A DNA stretch of 64,000 nucleotides from contig NZ_CP065511.1 of the NCBI RefSeq assembly GCF_022811925.1, positions 62,001 to 126,000 of the forward strand. Direction: 5' to 3'. This document shows, in pieces, positions 57,865 through 64,000 of the stretch (positions within the stretch are counted from its first letter, which is position 1; each line of letters opens with the position of its first letter). The notes beneath the pieces are model-generated. The model made no database searches. It saw only the letters and a list, made by a program, of their open reading frames with translations, and was not told the origin of the DNA. Both the position numbers and the translations under genes were made by a program. This DNA is from Cytobacillus oceanisediminis (GTDB lineage Bacteria; Bacillota; Bacilli; Bacillales; Cytobacillaceae).

Positions 57865-57944
57865 AATATCAACGTTCACATTTTTCCTTATTTTATAGAA
57901 AAAGCTTCCGGTCTTTAGGAGCAGGAGAAAATGGCAGCAATTCC

Positions 57945-57991
57945 TTTCAAGGAGGGCCGCAGATCGATCATGACTGCGGCTCTTCTTTTAT
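57945..57991 (-). terminator. Terminator of lipL
   Basis: GCCGCAG-TCATGATCGAT-CTGCGGC on the minus strand, just beyond the lipL stop. Confidence 0.6.
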
Positions 57992-58840
57992 TTATTCGCT
58001 GCCAAGCACTTTCTCATTCCGTTCCATCACACGGCGGTAATAGGCTTCAAACAGGCCCGCTTCCTCATTTGTCAGCTGCCCTGCATAAAGGCGGCCCGCT
58101 TTCTTTTTCAATGACTGCAAAAAGCGGAGCATCACATCCTGAACCGTCAGCTCTGTCCCCAGCAATTCCGCCAAGGATGCCATTACAGCCGGCTGAATTT
58201 CAGGGTACTGGAACTTCGTTTGTTCTTCTCTTTTAGCAAGAGAATAGAATTTGCCAATCAAATCGGCCCGCTCACTTCCGCTGCCATCCACGCAAAGATA
58301 AATCTGAACTGCCACGCCATTGCGCAGGCGCCTTTGCGAAATGCCGGCAAATTTCTGTCCCCCGATACTTAGATCATAGCTTCCCGGGCAATAGGAGCCG
58401 ACAATTTCCCGTGCCTCTATTTCTTTATGAAAATCGGAAAACATCTCCTGAATGAGCAGCCACATTGCATCATAGCCACGGTTTATATCAATTCCCTTTT
58501 CACTTTCGGGAAAAATCAGCGAAATATTCAGGACCCCTTGATCCAGGACAACGGCAAGGCCGCCGGAATTTCTAACGATCACTTCATATCCCTGGCTTTT
58601 TAGAAAATGGATGCCTTCAGTTAAAAAAGGAAGCTTCGTATCCTGGATTCCAAGCACAATTGTGTTATGGTGAACCCATGTCCTCGCGATCGCAGGCGCT
58701 GCACCGGATCCGACAGAAGCACAAAGCGTATCGTCCATTCCGAATGAGTGCAGGGCATTTAAGTGGATGCCCGCAGCAGATTGGTCAATGACCCTCCATT
58801 CTTCCTGAAACAGCAAATTTTGTTGCGAATTCATCTTCAT
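57992..58840 (-). CDS. lipL: Octanoyl-[GcvH]:protein N-octanoyltransferase
   Basis: Moves octanoyl from GcvH to E2 subunits in lipoate synthesis. The 282-residue protein has the LipB/LplA fold, catalytic Cys151 in [14 protein letters not shown] and Lys163 in KFAGISQRR, as in B. subtilis LipL (ywfL). GGGGAT lies before the ATG; a second ATG is two codons inside. It follows pta with array 4 in between. Confidence 0.92.
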   Translation of the reverse strand: MKMNSQQNLLFQEEWRVIDQSAAGIHLNALHSFGMDDTLCASVGSGAAPAIARTWVHHNTIVLGIQDTKLPFLTEGIHFLKSQGYEVIVRNSGGLAVVLDQGVLNISLIFPESEKGIDINRGYDAMWLLIQEMFSDFHKEIEAREIVGSYCPGSYDLSIGGQKFAGISQRRLRNGVAVQIYLCVDGSGSERADLIGKFYSLAKREEQTKFQYPEIQPAVMASLAELLGTELTVQDVMLRFLQSLKKKAGRLYAGQLTNEEAGLFEAYYRRVMERNEKVLGSE

Positions 58841-58899
58841 TTGATCCCCTTTTGCCGATATTTCCAGTCAATCGGCAGAATTTATCTATTTAATATCCA

Positions 58900-58997
58900 T
58901 TTAACGGCCAAATCAGCTAGTTTATCAGCCTAAACTATAGCTTTATCGGCCAATTATCGCATTTTATCGGCCAATCTCGAGCCTTTATCGGCCAAAG
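58900..58997. repeat. 21-bp-period repeat array 4 (TTTATCGGCCAA core)
   Basis: Five units with core TTTATCGGCCAA; the GGCC (once AGCC) positions are 58906, 58927, 58948, 58969 and 58990, exactly 21 bp apart. Degenerate units extend to about 58851. The core is the reverse complement of the array-1 core. It lies between pta and lipL. Confidence 0.92.
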
Positions 58998-59062
58998 GCC
59001 CATATCCAGATACATTATAGCAAAAAAGCCAGTCGCAAGGGACCGGCTTCTAAACTGCTGTA

Positions 59063-60040
59063 TTATTGATGTAATGCTTGGGCTGCAGTAATTAAAGCAA
59101 GCTTATAAACGTCTTCCTCATTGCAGCCGCGGGACAGGTCATTAACCGGACGGTTCAAGCCTTGAAGGATTGGACCCACAGCCTCGAAGTTTCCTAGGCG
59201 CTGGGCAATTTTGTAGCCGATGTTACCGGCTTCCAGGCTAGGGAAAACAAATACATTTGCATCGCCCTGGATTGGTGAATCCGGAGCTTTTTTCTCAGCT
59301 ACAGATGGAACGAATGCCGCATCAAATTGGAATTCCCCGTCGATGATCAACAGCGGATCGCGAACCTTAGCCGCTTCAAGTGCCGTCGAAACTTTTTCCG
59401 TTTCAGGAGACTTGGCAGAGCCCTTTGTTGAGAAGCTTAGCATGGCCACACGCGGTTCGATATCGAACATTCTGGCTGTCTTCGCGCTTTCAATCGCAAT
59501 TTCTGCCAGGTCCTGGCTGTCAGGTGAAATGTTAATGGCACAATCAGCAAAAACATATTTCTCATCGTCACGGACCATGATGAATACACCAGATGTTTTG
59601 CGCACGCCTTCTTTTGTTTTAATGATTTGAAGAGCCGGGCGCACTGTGTCAGCTGTTGAATGGGCTGCACCGCTCACAAGGCCGTCTGCTTTATTTGCAT
59701 AGACCAGCATGGTTCCGAAATAATTTTCATCCAGAAGGATCCTGCGCGCATCTTCTTCTGTCGCTTTACCTTTGCGTCTTTCAACAAATGCAGCCACAAG
59801 CTCATCCATCATTAAAAAGTTATTTGGATCATAAATTTCAGCTGAATCCAGGCTGATATCCATATCCTTTGCTTTCGCTTCAATTTCTGCAATGTTTCCA
59901 ACAAGGATTGGAGTGACGATTTTTTCTGCAGCCAATCTGCCCGCAGCCGCTAAAATGCGCTCATCTTGTCCTTCCGGAAAAACGATTCTTAAATTCTGCC
60001 CTGTTACTTTTTCTTTCAATACTGTGAATAAGTCACTCAT
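59063..60040 (-). CDS. pta: Phosphate acetyltransferase
   Basis: Converts acetyl-CoA and phosphate to acetyl phosphate in overflow metabolism. The 325-residue short-type Pta shows RIVFPEGQDERILAAAGRL, LVSGAAHSTADTVRPALQI, AMLSFSTKGS and the C-terminal GPILQGLNRPVNDLSRGC. It corresponds to pta (ywfJ) of B. subtilis. A perfect cre site and a promoter lie upstream, consistent with CcpA activation. Confidence 0.96.
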   Translation of the reverse strand: MSDLFTVLKEKVTGQNLRIVFPEGQDERILAAAGRLAAEKIVTPILVGNIAEIEAKAKDMDISLDSAEIYDPNNFLMMDELVAAFVERRKGKATEEDARRILLDENYFGTMLVYANKADGLVSGAAHSTADTVRPALQIIKTKEGVRKTSGVFIMVRDDEKYVFADCAINISPDSQDLAEIAIESAKTARMFDIEPRVAMLSFSTKGSAKSPETEKVSTALEAAKVRDPLLIIDGEFQFDAAFVPSVAEKKAPDSPIQGDANVFVFPSLEAGNIGYKIAQRLGNFEAVGPILQGLNRPVNDLSRGCNEEDVYKLALITAAQALHQ

Positions 60041-60105
60041 GCTAATTCCTCCTACGGCAATAATTTTCCGTTCAATTTAATAGAAATTCTCCTATATACT
60101 CCCTT

Positions 60106-60133
60106 AGAATACTCCTCATCCTAATAATTTCAA
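60106..60133 (-). promoter_or_regulatory. pta promoter
   Basis: TTGAAA (60128-60133), 16-bp spacer, TATTCT (60106-60111) on the minus strand. Confidence 0.6.
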
Positions 60134-60146
60134 GGAGTTCACATAC

Positions 60147-60160
60147 TGTTAGCGTTTACA
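60147..60160 (-). promoter_or_regulatory. cre site for CcpA activation of pta
   Basis: TGTAAACGCTAACA on the minus strand matches TGWAANCGNTNNCW at every position. Its centre is about 55 bp upstream of the expected transcription start, a place used for activation of pta and ackA by CcpA in B. subtilis. Confidence 0.75.
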
Positions 60161-60273
60161 ACTAAAAAGTTTTTGTTTTCGGTAAATTTCCAATAATAAA
60201 TATCCTTCTGATAGCCCATCTTCATACCTTTTTTAAGATATCCATAATGTCCGCTTTGTAAACGGGATTTTGC

Positions 60274-60324
60274 GGTGACAGGCACCTATACCAGTTCAGC
60301 AAATTGGTATAGGTGCCTGTCACC
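60274..60324. repeat. Palindromic repeat, copy 2 (GGTGACAGGCACCTATACCA)
   Basis: A perfect 20-bp inverted repeat (60274-60293 and 60305-60324) around an 11-base loop, between pta and hemQ. It matches the repeat at 52036. Confidence 0.9.
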
Positions 60325-60423
60325 CTATTGAATTCCAACATTTCAAGTTTTGTACACATGTTAATTGGAGAAACTATGTTATAGTAATGATGAGAATTTT
60401 AGTACATATTAGGAGTGATTATA

Positions 60424-61167
60424 ATGAGTGAAGCAGCAGTAACGCTTGATGGCTGGTATTGTTTACATGACTTCCGTACGGTTGATTGGACAACTTGGAA
60501 AATGGCTCCCAGCGAAGAGCGCCAGGCAGCGATCCACGAATTTATGGCCCTAGTCGACAAGTGGAATACAACACAAAGCGAGAAAAACGGCAGCCATGCC
60601 CTTTATACAATTGTCGGCCAAAAAGCTGATTTTATGATGATGATCTTAAGGCCTACAATGGAAGAGCTAAATGAAATTGAAAACGAATTCAACAAAACTA
60701 AATTAGCTGAATTCACGATTCCGGCTCATTCATATGTTTCTGTTGTCGAGCTGAGCAACTACCTGCCGGCAGGAGAAGATCCATACCAGAATCCACAGAT
60801 CCTGGCTCGCCTTTACCCTGAGCTTCCAAAAGCGAAGCATGTCTGCTTCTATCCGATGGACAAGCGCCGCCAGGGCAATGACAACTGGTACATGCTTCCG
60901 ATGGAAGACCGCCGCAATATGATGCGCAGCCACGGCATGATCGGCCGCCAGTATGCAGGAAAGGTAAAGCAGATCATCACAGGTTCAGTCGGCTTCGACG
61001 ATTACGAATGGGGCGTTACCCTCTTCTCTGATGATGTTCTTCAGTTTAAAAAGCTTGTTTATGAAATGCGCTTCGATGAAGTCAGTGCCCGCTACGGCGA
61101 ATTCGGCTCTTTCTTCGTCGGAAACATCCTTGAAGAGGATAAAGTTGAAAAATTCCTTCACGTATAA
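60424..61167 (+). CDS. hemQ: Coproheme decarboxylase HemQ
   Basis: Last step of the Gram-positive coproporphyrin-dependent heme pathway. The 247-residue chlorite-dismutase-family protein has catalytic Tyr143 and Lys147 (FYPMDKRR) and the heme-ligand His170 ([12 protein letters not shown]). I chose the ATG at 60424, nine bases after AGGAG; a GTG three codons earlier overlaps the site. It corresponds to ywfI. Confidence 0.95.
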   Translation: MSEAAVTLDGWYCLHDFRTVDWTTWKMAPSEERQAAIHEFMALVDKWNTTQSEKNGSHALYTIVGQKADFMMMILRPTMEELNEIENEFNKTKLAEFTIPAHSYVSVVELSNYLPAGEDPYQNPQILARLYPELPKAKHVCFYPMDKRRQGNDNWYMLPMEDRRNMMRSHGMIGRQYAGKVKQIITGSVGFDDYEWGVTLFSDDVLQFKKLVYEMRFDEVSARYGEFGSFFVGNILEEDKVEKFLHV

Positions 61168-61169
61168 TG

Positions 61170-61206
61170 TTAAAAACTCCTGGCTTCTGCCGGGAGTTTT
61201 TCTTTT
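61170..61206 (+). terminator. Terminator of hemQ
   Basis: AAAACTCCTGGC-TTCT-GCCGGGAGTTTT with one G-U pair, followed by TCTTTTTC. Confidence 0.85.
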
Positions 61207-61349
61207 TCTTAAGGTCATAAAAAAACATGCCCCTACATAGTAATGAAATAGTGAGTTTCTATTTTAAAATTCAACCCGCAGGACTTTCCGACAGTCCAAG
61301 GCAAAAATGCGGATAGAAATGGCTATCATAATTTTTAGGAGGGAAAACA

Positions 61350-61856
61350 TTGAGTCAATCAAATTATGGTCAATACCCTTATTACGATTACCGGCAGCAA
61401 CCTTACAATGGAAGCGGACAAATGGGACAGAACAATCAGGGACAGCCGCAATATCAAACAATGCCTACAGGCGGAACTTTTCCAGGTGCAGCCTCAGGCG
61501 GGATGTTTCCAGGTGCAGGCGCAGGCGCAGGTATGGGTGCCCCTTCAGCTGCTCCTTCGATTCCAGGAATGCTGCCGCTTGAACAATCCTACATTGAAAA
61601 CATTCTTCGCCTGAACAAAGGCAAGCTTGCGACTGTTTATGCCACATTTGAAAACAACACGGAATGGAACGCCAAAATTTTCAAAGGCATCATTGAAGCA
61701 GCGGGACGGGATCACGTAATCCTGAGTGACCCTCAAACAGGCCAACGTATCCTCCTTCCGATGATCTACTTAGACTATGTGACATTTGATGAAGAAATTG
61801 AATATGAATATCCATTTGGCAGCGCACCTGGAATGGTGCAATATTCGCCAAGATAA
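61350..61856 (+). CDS. gerQ: Spore coat protein GerQ
   Basis: Spore coat protein needed to place the cortex-lytic enzyme CwlJ, crosslinked by transglutaminase Tgl. The 168-residue protein has a Gln/Tyr/Gly-rich N-terminus (YYDYRQQPYNGSGQMGQNNQGQ...), a Gly/Ala linker and the conserved C-terminal domain (LPLEQSYIENILRLNKGKLATVYATFENN...LLPMIYLDYVTFDEEIEYEY). The TTG at 61350 has AGGAGGG upstream. It follows hemQ as in B. subtilis (ywdL). Confidence 0.94.
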   Translation: MSQSNYGQYPYYDYRQQPYNGSGQMGQNNQGQPQYQTMPTGGTFPGAASGGMFPGAGAGAGMGAPSAAPSIPGMLPLEQSYIENILRLNKGKLATVYATFENNTEWNAKIFKGIIEAAGRDHVILSDPQTGQRILLPMIYLDYVTFDEEIEYEYPFGSAPGMVQYSPR

Positions 61857-61857
61857 T

Positions 61858-61894
61858 AAAAAGGAGCTTTGACACCCCGTCAAAGCTCCTTTCC
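61858..61894. terminator. Bidirectional terminator gerQ/ywdK
   Basis: GGAGCTTTGAC-ACCCC-GTCAAAGCTCC, a perfect 11-bp stem with AAAAA before it and TTTCC after it, between two convergent genes. Confidence 0.85.
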
Positions 61895-61896
61895 TA

Positions 61897-62280
61897 TTAT
61901 AGATATTTTACGGCCGCAATGATCAGCAGTACCCAAGCCACAAGGAAAGAGACTCCACCAAGCGGGGTTATGGCACCCAGCACACTGATTTTTGTTAATG
62001 TTAAAACGTATAAGCTTCCTGAGAAAAGGATAATGCCGATCAGCATCAGCCAGCCTGACCAGGATAATAAAGATGTCGCCGGCAGCTTGCCAAGCAGAAT
62101 ACCGATAATTAAAAGGGCTGTAGCATGAAACATCTGATAGGTCACGCCTGTTTTCCAGATCTCCAAATACTTCGGCTCCACTTTCCCCTCAAGCCCATGC
62201 GCCCCGAAAGCACCTAATGCAACTGCTAAAAAAGCATTAATGGCTCCAATAATAATAAATAGCTTCATAGTCCCCTGCAC
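61897..62280 (-). CDS. ywdK: DUF423 family membrane protein (YwdK)
   Basis: A 127-residue protein with four membrane helices (FIIIGAINAFLAVALGAFGAHGLEGK, MFHATALLIIGILLG, SWSGWLMLIGIILFSGSLYVLTL, ITPLGGVSFLVAWVLLIIAAVKY), the DUF423 pattern. Function unknown. It corresponds to ywdK of B. subtilis and lies 15 bp after ywdI. Confidence 0.9.
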   Translation of the reverse strand: MQGTMKLFIIIGAINAFLAVALGAFGAHGLEGKVEPKYLEIWKTGVTYQMFHATALLIIGILLGKLPATSLLSWSGWLMLIGIILFSGSLYVLTLTKISVLGAITPLGGVSFLVAWVLLIIAAVKYL

Positions 62281-62294
62281 CTCTTATCGTTTTA

Positions 62295-62570
62295 TTAAAA
62301 ATCGAACAATGAATCGCCGTTTGCCTCATCATCCATCTGCATTTTCTTTGGCTGCAGATTCGCTGGCTGAGCCGGAGGCGGCGCATTGTATGTATGGCTA
62401 ATAGAAGCGGCAGCAGACACGCTTCCTGTATCCGACTCTTCCAAAACCAGCTCGCATAATGACTTGATCGCCTGCACTCTTTCTCTCATTCTTGCGTCTG
62501 AAGAGCTGCTTTTCGCTTCCTGCAATTCCTTTTCCATCTTCCCTAAAAGCTTCTGAACAGAGATATTCAC
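62295..62570 (-). CDS. ywdI: YwdI family protein
   Basis: A 91-residue protein of unknown function: an N-terminal helix (SVQKLLGKMEKELQEAKSSSSDARMRERVQAIKSLCELVLEE), then a Pro/Ala-rich linker and an acidic end (DDEANGDSLFDF). The start is a GTG at 62570 behind AGAGGTG. It is upstream of ywdK as in B. subtilis. Confidence 0.82.
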   Translation of the reverse strand: MNISVQKLLGKMEKELQEAKSSSSDARMRERVQAIKSLCELVLEESDTGSVSAAASISHTYNAPPPAQPANLQPKKMQMDDEANGDSLFDF

Positions 62571-62591
62571 TCTCTACACCTCTTTCTGTAA

Positions 62592-62652
62592 GAAAAGCGG
62601 AAGCGCCTTGCCCACCCCGACCCTCGAGGGGGCAGGCTGCTTCCGCTAGACA
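62592..62652 (+). repeat. Dispersed hairpin element, copy D
   Basis: GAAAAGCGGAAGCGCC at the left and GGCTGCTTCCGCTAGACA at the right, with ACCCTCGAGGG in the middle. AGCGGAAGC pairs with GCTTCCGCT. It lies upstream of ywdI. Confidence 0.85.
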
Positions 62653-62723
62653 ATTCCCGAAGTTCAAAAAATGTATACTTCTTTTTAAAAAACCTGCCAA
62701 TATTACCGGCCATATAAAGTTTA

Positions 62724-62962
62724 TCAGTTTTTCTTTTCAAAACGCAAACAAGGATGGCCAGATGCCCGGAAAACTTCGATAGAGGGCATCTGACTGGTTT
62801 TAAAGAAAAGCGGAAGCGCCTTGCCCACCCCCAACCCTCGAGGGGGTAGGCGGTGGAGCTAGACAGTTTAAACTGAAAAGCCCTGCAGCCTTTTGGATGG
62901 CTCCGGTCCCATGTAACATAGAAATATTCACATTTAAAACAATCAATTTTCTGTGAACTCAT
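62724..62962 (-). pseudogene. Small CxxC protein gene broken by element copy E
   Basis: The reading frame from the ATG at 62962 encodes MSSQKIDCFKCEYFYVTWD, then RSHPKGCRAFQFK, and is then cut by element copy E. After the element the missing end, TSQMPSIEVFRASGHPCLRF then EKKN and stop, continues in another frame to 62724. Removing the element plus one TTTAAA repeat (68 bp) restores one 56-residue frame with the pattern CxxC...GC...SGxPC of a small conserved Firmicutes protein often found by ung. AAGGG precedes the ATG. Confidence 0.8.
62805..62866 (+). repeat. Dispersed hairpin element, copy E with target-site duplication
   Basis: GAAAAGCGGAAGCGCC to GGTGGAGCTAGACAG, 62 bp. TTTAAA stands directly on both sides (62799-62804 and 62867-62872). 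It lies inside the small CxxC gene. Confidence 0.88.
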
Positions 62963-63027
62963 TTGTCTTTCCCTTCTCGAACATGCATATTTCGAGTACT
63001 TCTCTTATTCTCTTACATAAAGCGGTA

Positions 63028-63043
63028 TGTTTCACGTGAAACA
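63028..63043. promoter_or_regulatory. parS: parS centromere site
   Basis: TGTTTCACGTGAAACA, a perfect 16/16 match to the parS palindrome bound by ParB/Spo0J. Bacillus chromosomes carry several near the origin. It lies between the broken small gene and ung. Confidence 0.95.
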
Positions 63044-63055
63044 TGACGAAAAGAA

Positions 63056-63733
63056 TCAGAGATCATGAATCTGCCAGTTAATGGGCTTCTCCCCAAGCTC
63101 TTGTAATATCTCATTCGCCCTTGAAAATGGCCTGCTGCCAAAGAACCCTTTTCTTGCCGAAAATGGACTTGGATGCGGCGATTTTATTATATAGTGTTTA
63201 GAAGCATCAATCAGCACTTCTTTTTCCTGAGCCGGTTTGCCCCATAAAATAAAAACGACGGGCTTTTCCCTCTCATTCAGTTTTTGTATGACGGTGTCGG
63301 TGAAAGTTTCCCATCCCTTCCCCTTATGCGAATGCGCCTGCCCTTTGCGGACGGTCAGAACGGTATTTAAGAGCAGCACTCCTTCTCGAGCCCATTTTAA
63401 TAGATAGCCATTGTTTGGCACCTCGAAGCCCAGGTCATCCTGCATTTCCTTGAATATATTTTTCAGTGAAGGAGGCAGCTTTACATCAGGCTGAACCGAA
63501 AAGCTTAATCCATGCGCCTGCCCCGGCCCATGATAAGGATCCTGACCCAATATCACTGCCTTTACGTCTTTATAATCTGTATATTGGAGAGCATTGAAAA
63601 TATCCTCCTGCCTTGGATAAATGGTTTGCTCCTCATATTCTTTTTTTAAAAATTCACGAAGATGGAGAAAATAGGGTTTCTCGAATTCCTCTGCCAAAAT
63701 CTCCTGCCAGTCATTTCTTAAGATACGCTTCAT
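63056..63733 (-). CDS. ung: Uracil-DNA glycosylase
   Basis: Removes uracil from DNA in base excision repair. The 225-residue family 1 enzyme has the catalytic water-activating Asp65 (LGQDPYHG) and the minor-groove loop [13 protein letters not shown] with the catalytic His. It corresponds to ung in the ywd region of B. subtilis. Confidence 0.97.
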   Translation of the reverse strand: MKRILRNDWQEILAEEFEKPYFLHLREFLKKEYEEQTIYPRQEDIFNALQYTDYKDVKAVILGQDPYHGPGQAHGLSFSVQPDVKLPPSLKNIFKEMQDDLGFEVPNNGYLLKWAREGVLLLNTVLTVRKGQAHSHKGKGWETFTDTVIQKLNEREKPVVFILWGKPAQEKEVLIDASKHYIIKSPHPSPFSARKGFFGSRPFSRANEILQELGEKPINWQIHDL

Positions 63734-63820
63734 CTGCCAACTCTCCCTCCTCTTATTTGAAAGGTCCTATTCTTAATACCCATTGGTTATCATGGCATAA
63801 TCTTTCATTCTTGCATACAT

Positions 63821-63845
63821 GTTTAAAATTTTTCAGAACGGATAT
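63821..63845 (+). promoter_or_regulatory. Candidate sigma-B promoter at the right end
   Basis: GTTTAA (63821-63826, 6/6), 13-bp spacer, GGATAT (63840-63845, 5/6 to GGGTAT). It precedes the truncated last gene and has the same spacer and -10 as the KGG-gene promoter. Confidence 0.7.
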
Positions 63846-63916
63846 GTAATAAATATACCGGCAGGACATGCTGCCATTTAAATAAATCTGCAAATCTTTT
63901 AAGGAGGATGTTATAT

Positions 63917-64000
63917 ATGTATAAAATTGAAGTTGTTGAAAATGGTGTACAGGCTACTGATACAATTGGAATGCTGCAAAGCCAGGGATTCAATAAGGAA
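63917..64000 (+). CDS. Start of a YflT-like general stress protein (cut by the window end)
   Basis: Twenty-eight codons are visible: MYKIEVVENGVQATDTIGML then QSQGFNKE. The pattern of a beta strand, then a helix with LQSQGF.KE, resembles the N-terminus of YflT-domain (17M-type) stress proteins. AAGGAGG lies nine bases upstream and a sigma-B promoter 70 bp upstream. The identification rests on few residues plus the promoter. Confidence 0.6.
   Translation, partial: MYKIEVVENGVQATDTIGMLQSQGFNKE

Noticed and set aside
62567..62962. A 131-residue protein on the minus strand
   Set aside because: Only its first 32 residues are genuine; the rest is element copy E and an out-of-frame reading of the gene remnant.

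Overview
The window is a 64-kb piece of chromosome from a low-to-moderate GC, endospore-forming Bacillaceae species. The gene content suggests the Cytobacillus/Mesobacillus/Bacillus firmus neighbourhood, but I cannot name the species. Spore genes (spoIIR, spo0F, pbpG, rsfA, gerQ, a YhcN/YlaJ-type lipoprotein), AGGAGG-type ribosome binding sites, frequent TTG/GTG starts and Bacillus-type promoters all agree. The backbone follows Bacillus subtilis gene order from the ywl region to the ywd region, the origin-proximal left arm. Most genes lie on the minus strand.

Layout. 1-15.6 kb: DnaA-box cluster, ywlB-like acetyltransferase, a KGG-repeat stress protein, spoIIR, prmC-prfA, a GntR regulator with a DMT exporter, a spore lipoprotein, tdk, rpmE, rho, glpX, murA2, tal, fbaA, spo0F and ywjG. 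15.6-26.4 kb: an accessory block between ywjG and pyrG. It is a one-strand sugar-acid cluster (LacI regulator, KDG kinase, PHI-like isomerase, Ldh2-family reductase, TRAP transporter, Zn-dehydrogenase, KDPG aldolase, UxuA, SDR, HPS-like protein). 26.5-41 kb: pyrG with a reiterative-transcription attenuator, rpoE, then a fatty/branched acyl-CoA degradation cluster (icmF, tetR, two acyl-CoA dehydrogenases, hbd, thl, ywjF). 41-50 kb: clsB, uvsE, cysteine dioxygenase, an EamA transporter, xapX, argS, ywiB, speB, speE. 50-64 kb: pbpG, ywhD-C-B, ywgA, ywfO, a DUF1450 gene, rsfA, lipL, pta, hemQ, gerQ, ywdK, ywdI, a broken small gene, a perfect parS site, ung and the start of a stress gene.

How the parts work together. 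In the sugar-acid cluster the TRAP importer brings in an aldonate or uronate. The Zn-dehydrogenase, SDR and UxuA would convert it to 2-keto-3-deoxygluconate (KDG), and KdgK and KdgA split this to pyruvate and glyceraldehyde-3-phosphate. The role of the HPS/PHI pair there is unexplained. In the acyl-CoA cluster the dehydrogenases, Hbd and thiolase run beta-oxidation, YwjF probably passes electrons to quinone, and IcmF interconverts isobutyryl- and butyryl-CoA.

The most unusual features are non-coding. Four intergenic arrays have short cores repeated every 20-21 bp (two of them exactly 21), each array with its own core. A dispersed hairpin element occurs five times; one copy has a 6-bp target-site duplication and breaks a conserved small gene. 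There is also a structured segment after speB, two copies of a long palindrome, and a 194-bp element with terminal inverted repeats. I saw no rRNA, tRNA, CRISPR array, transposase or prophage gene.
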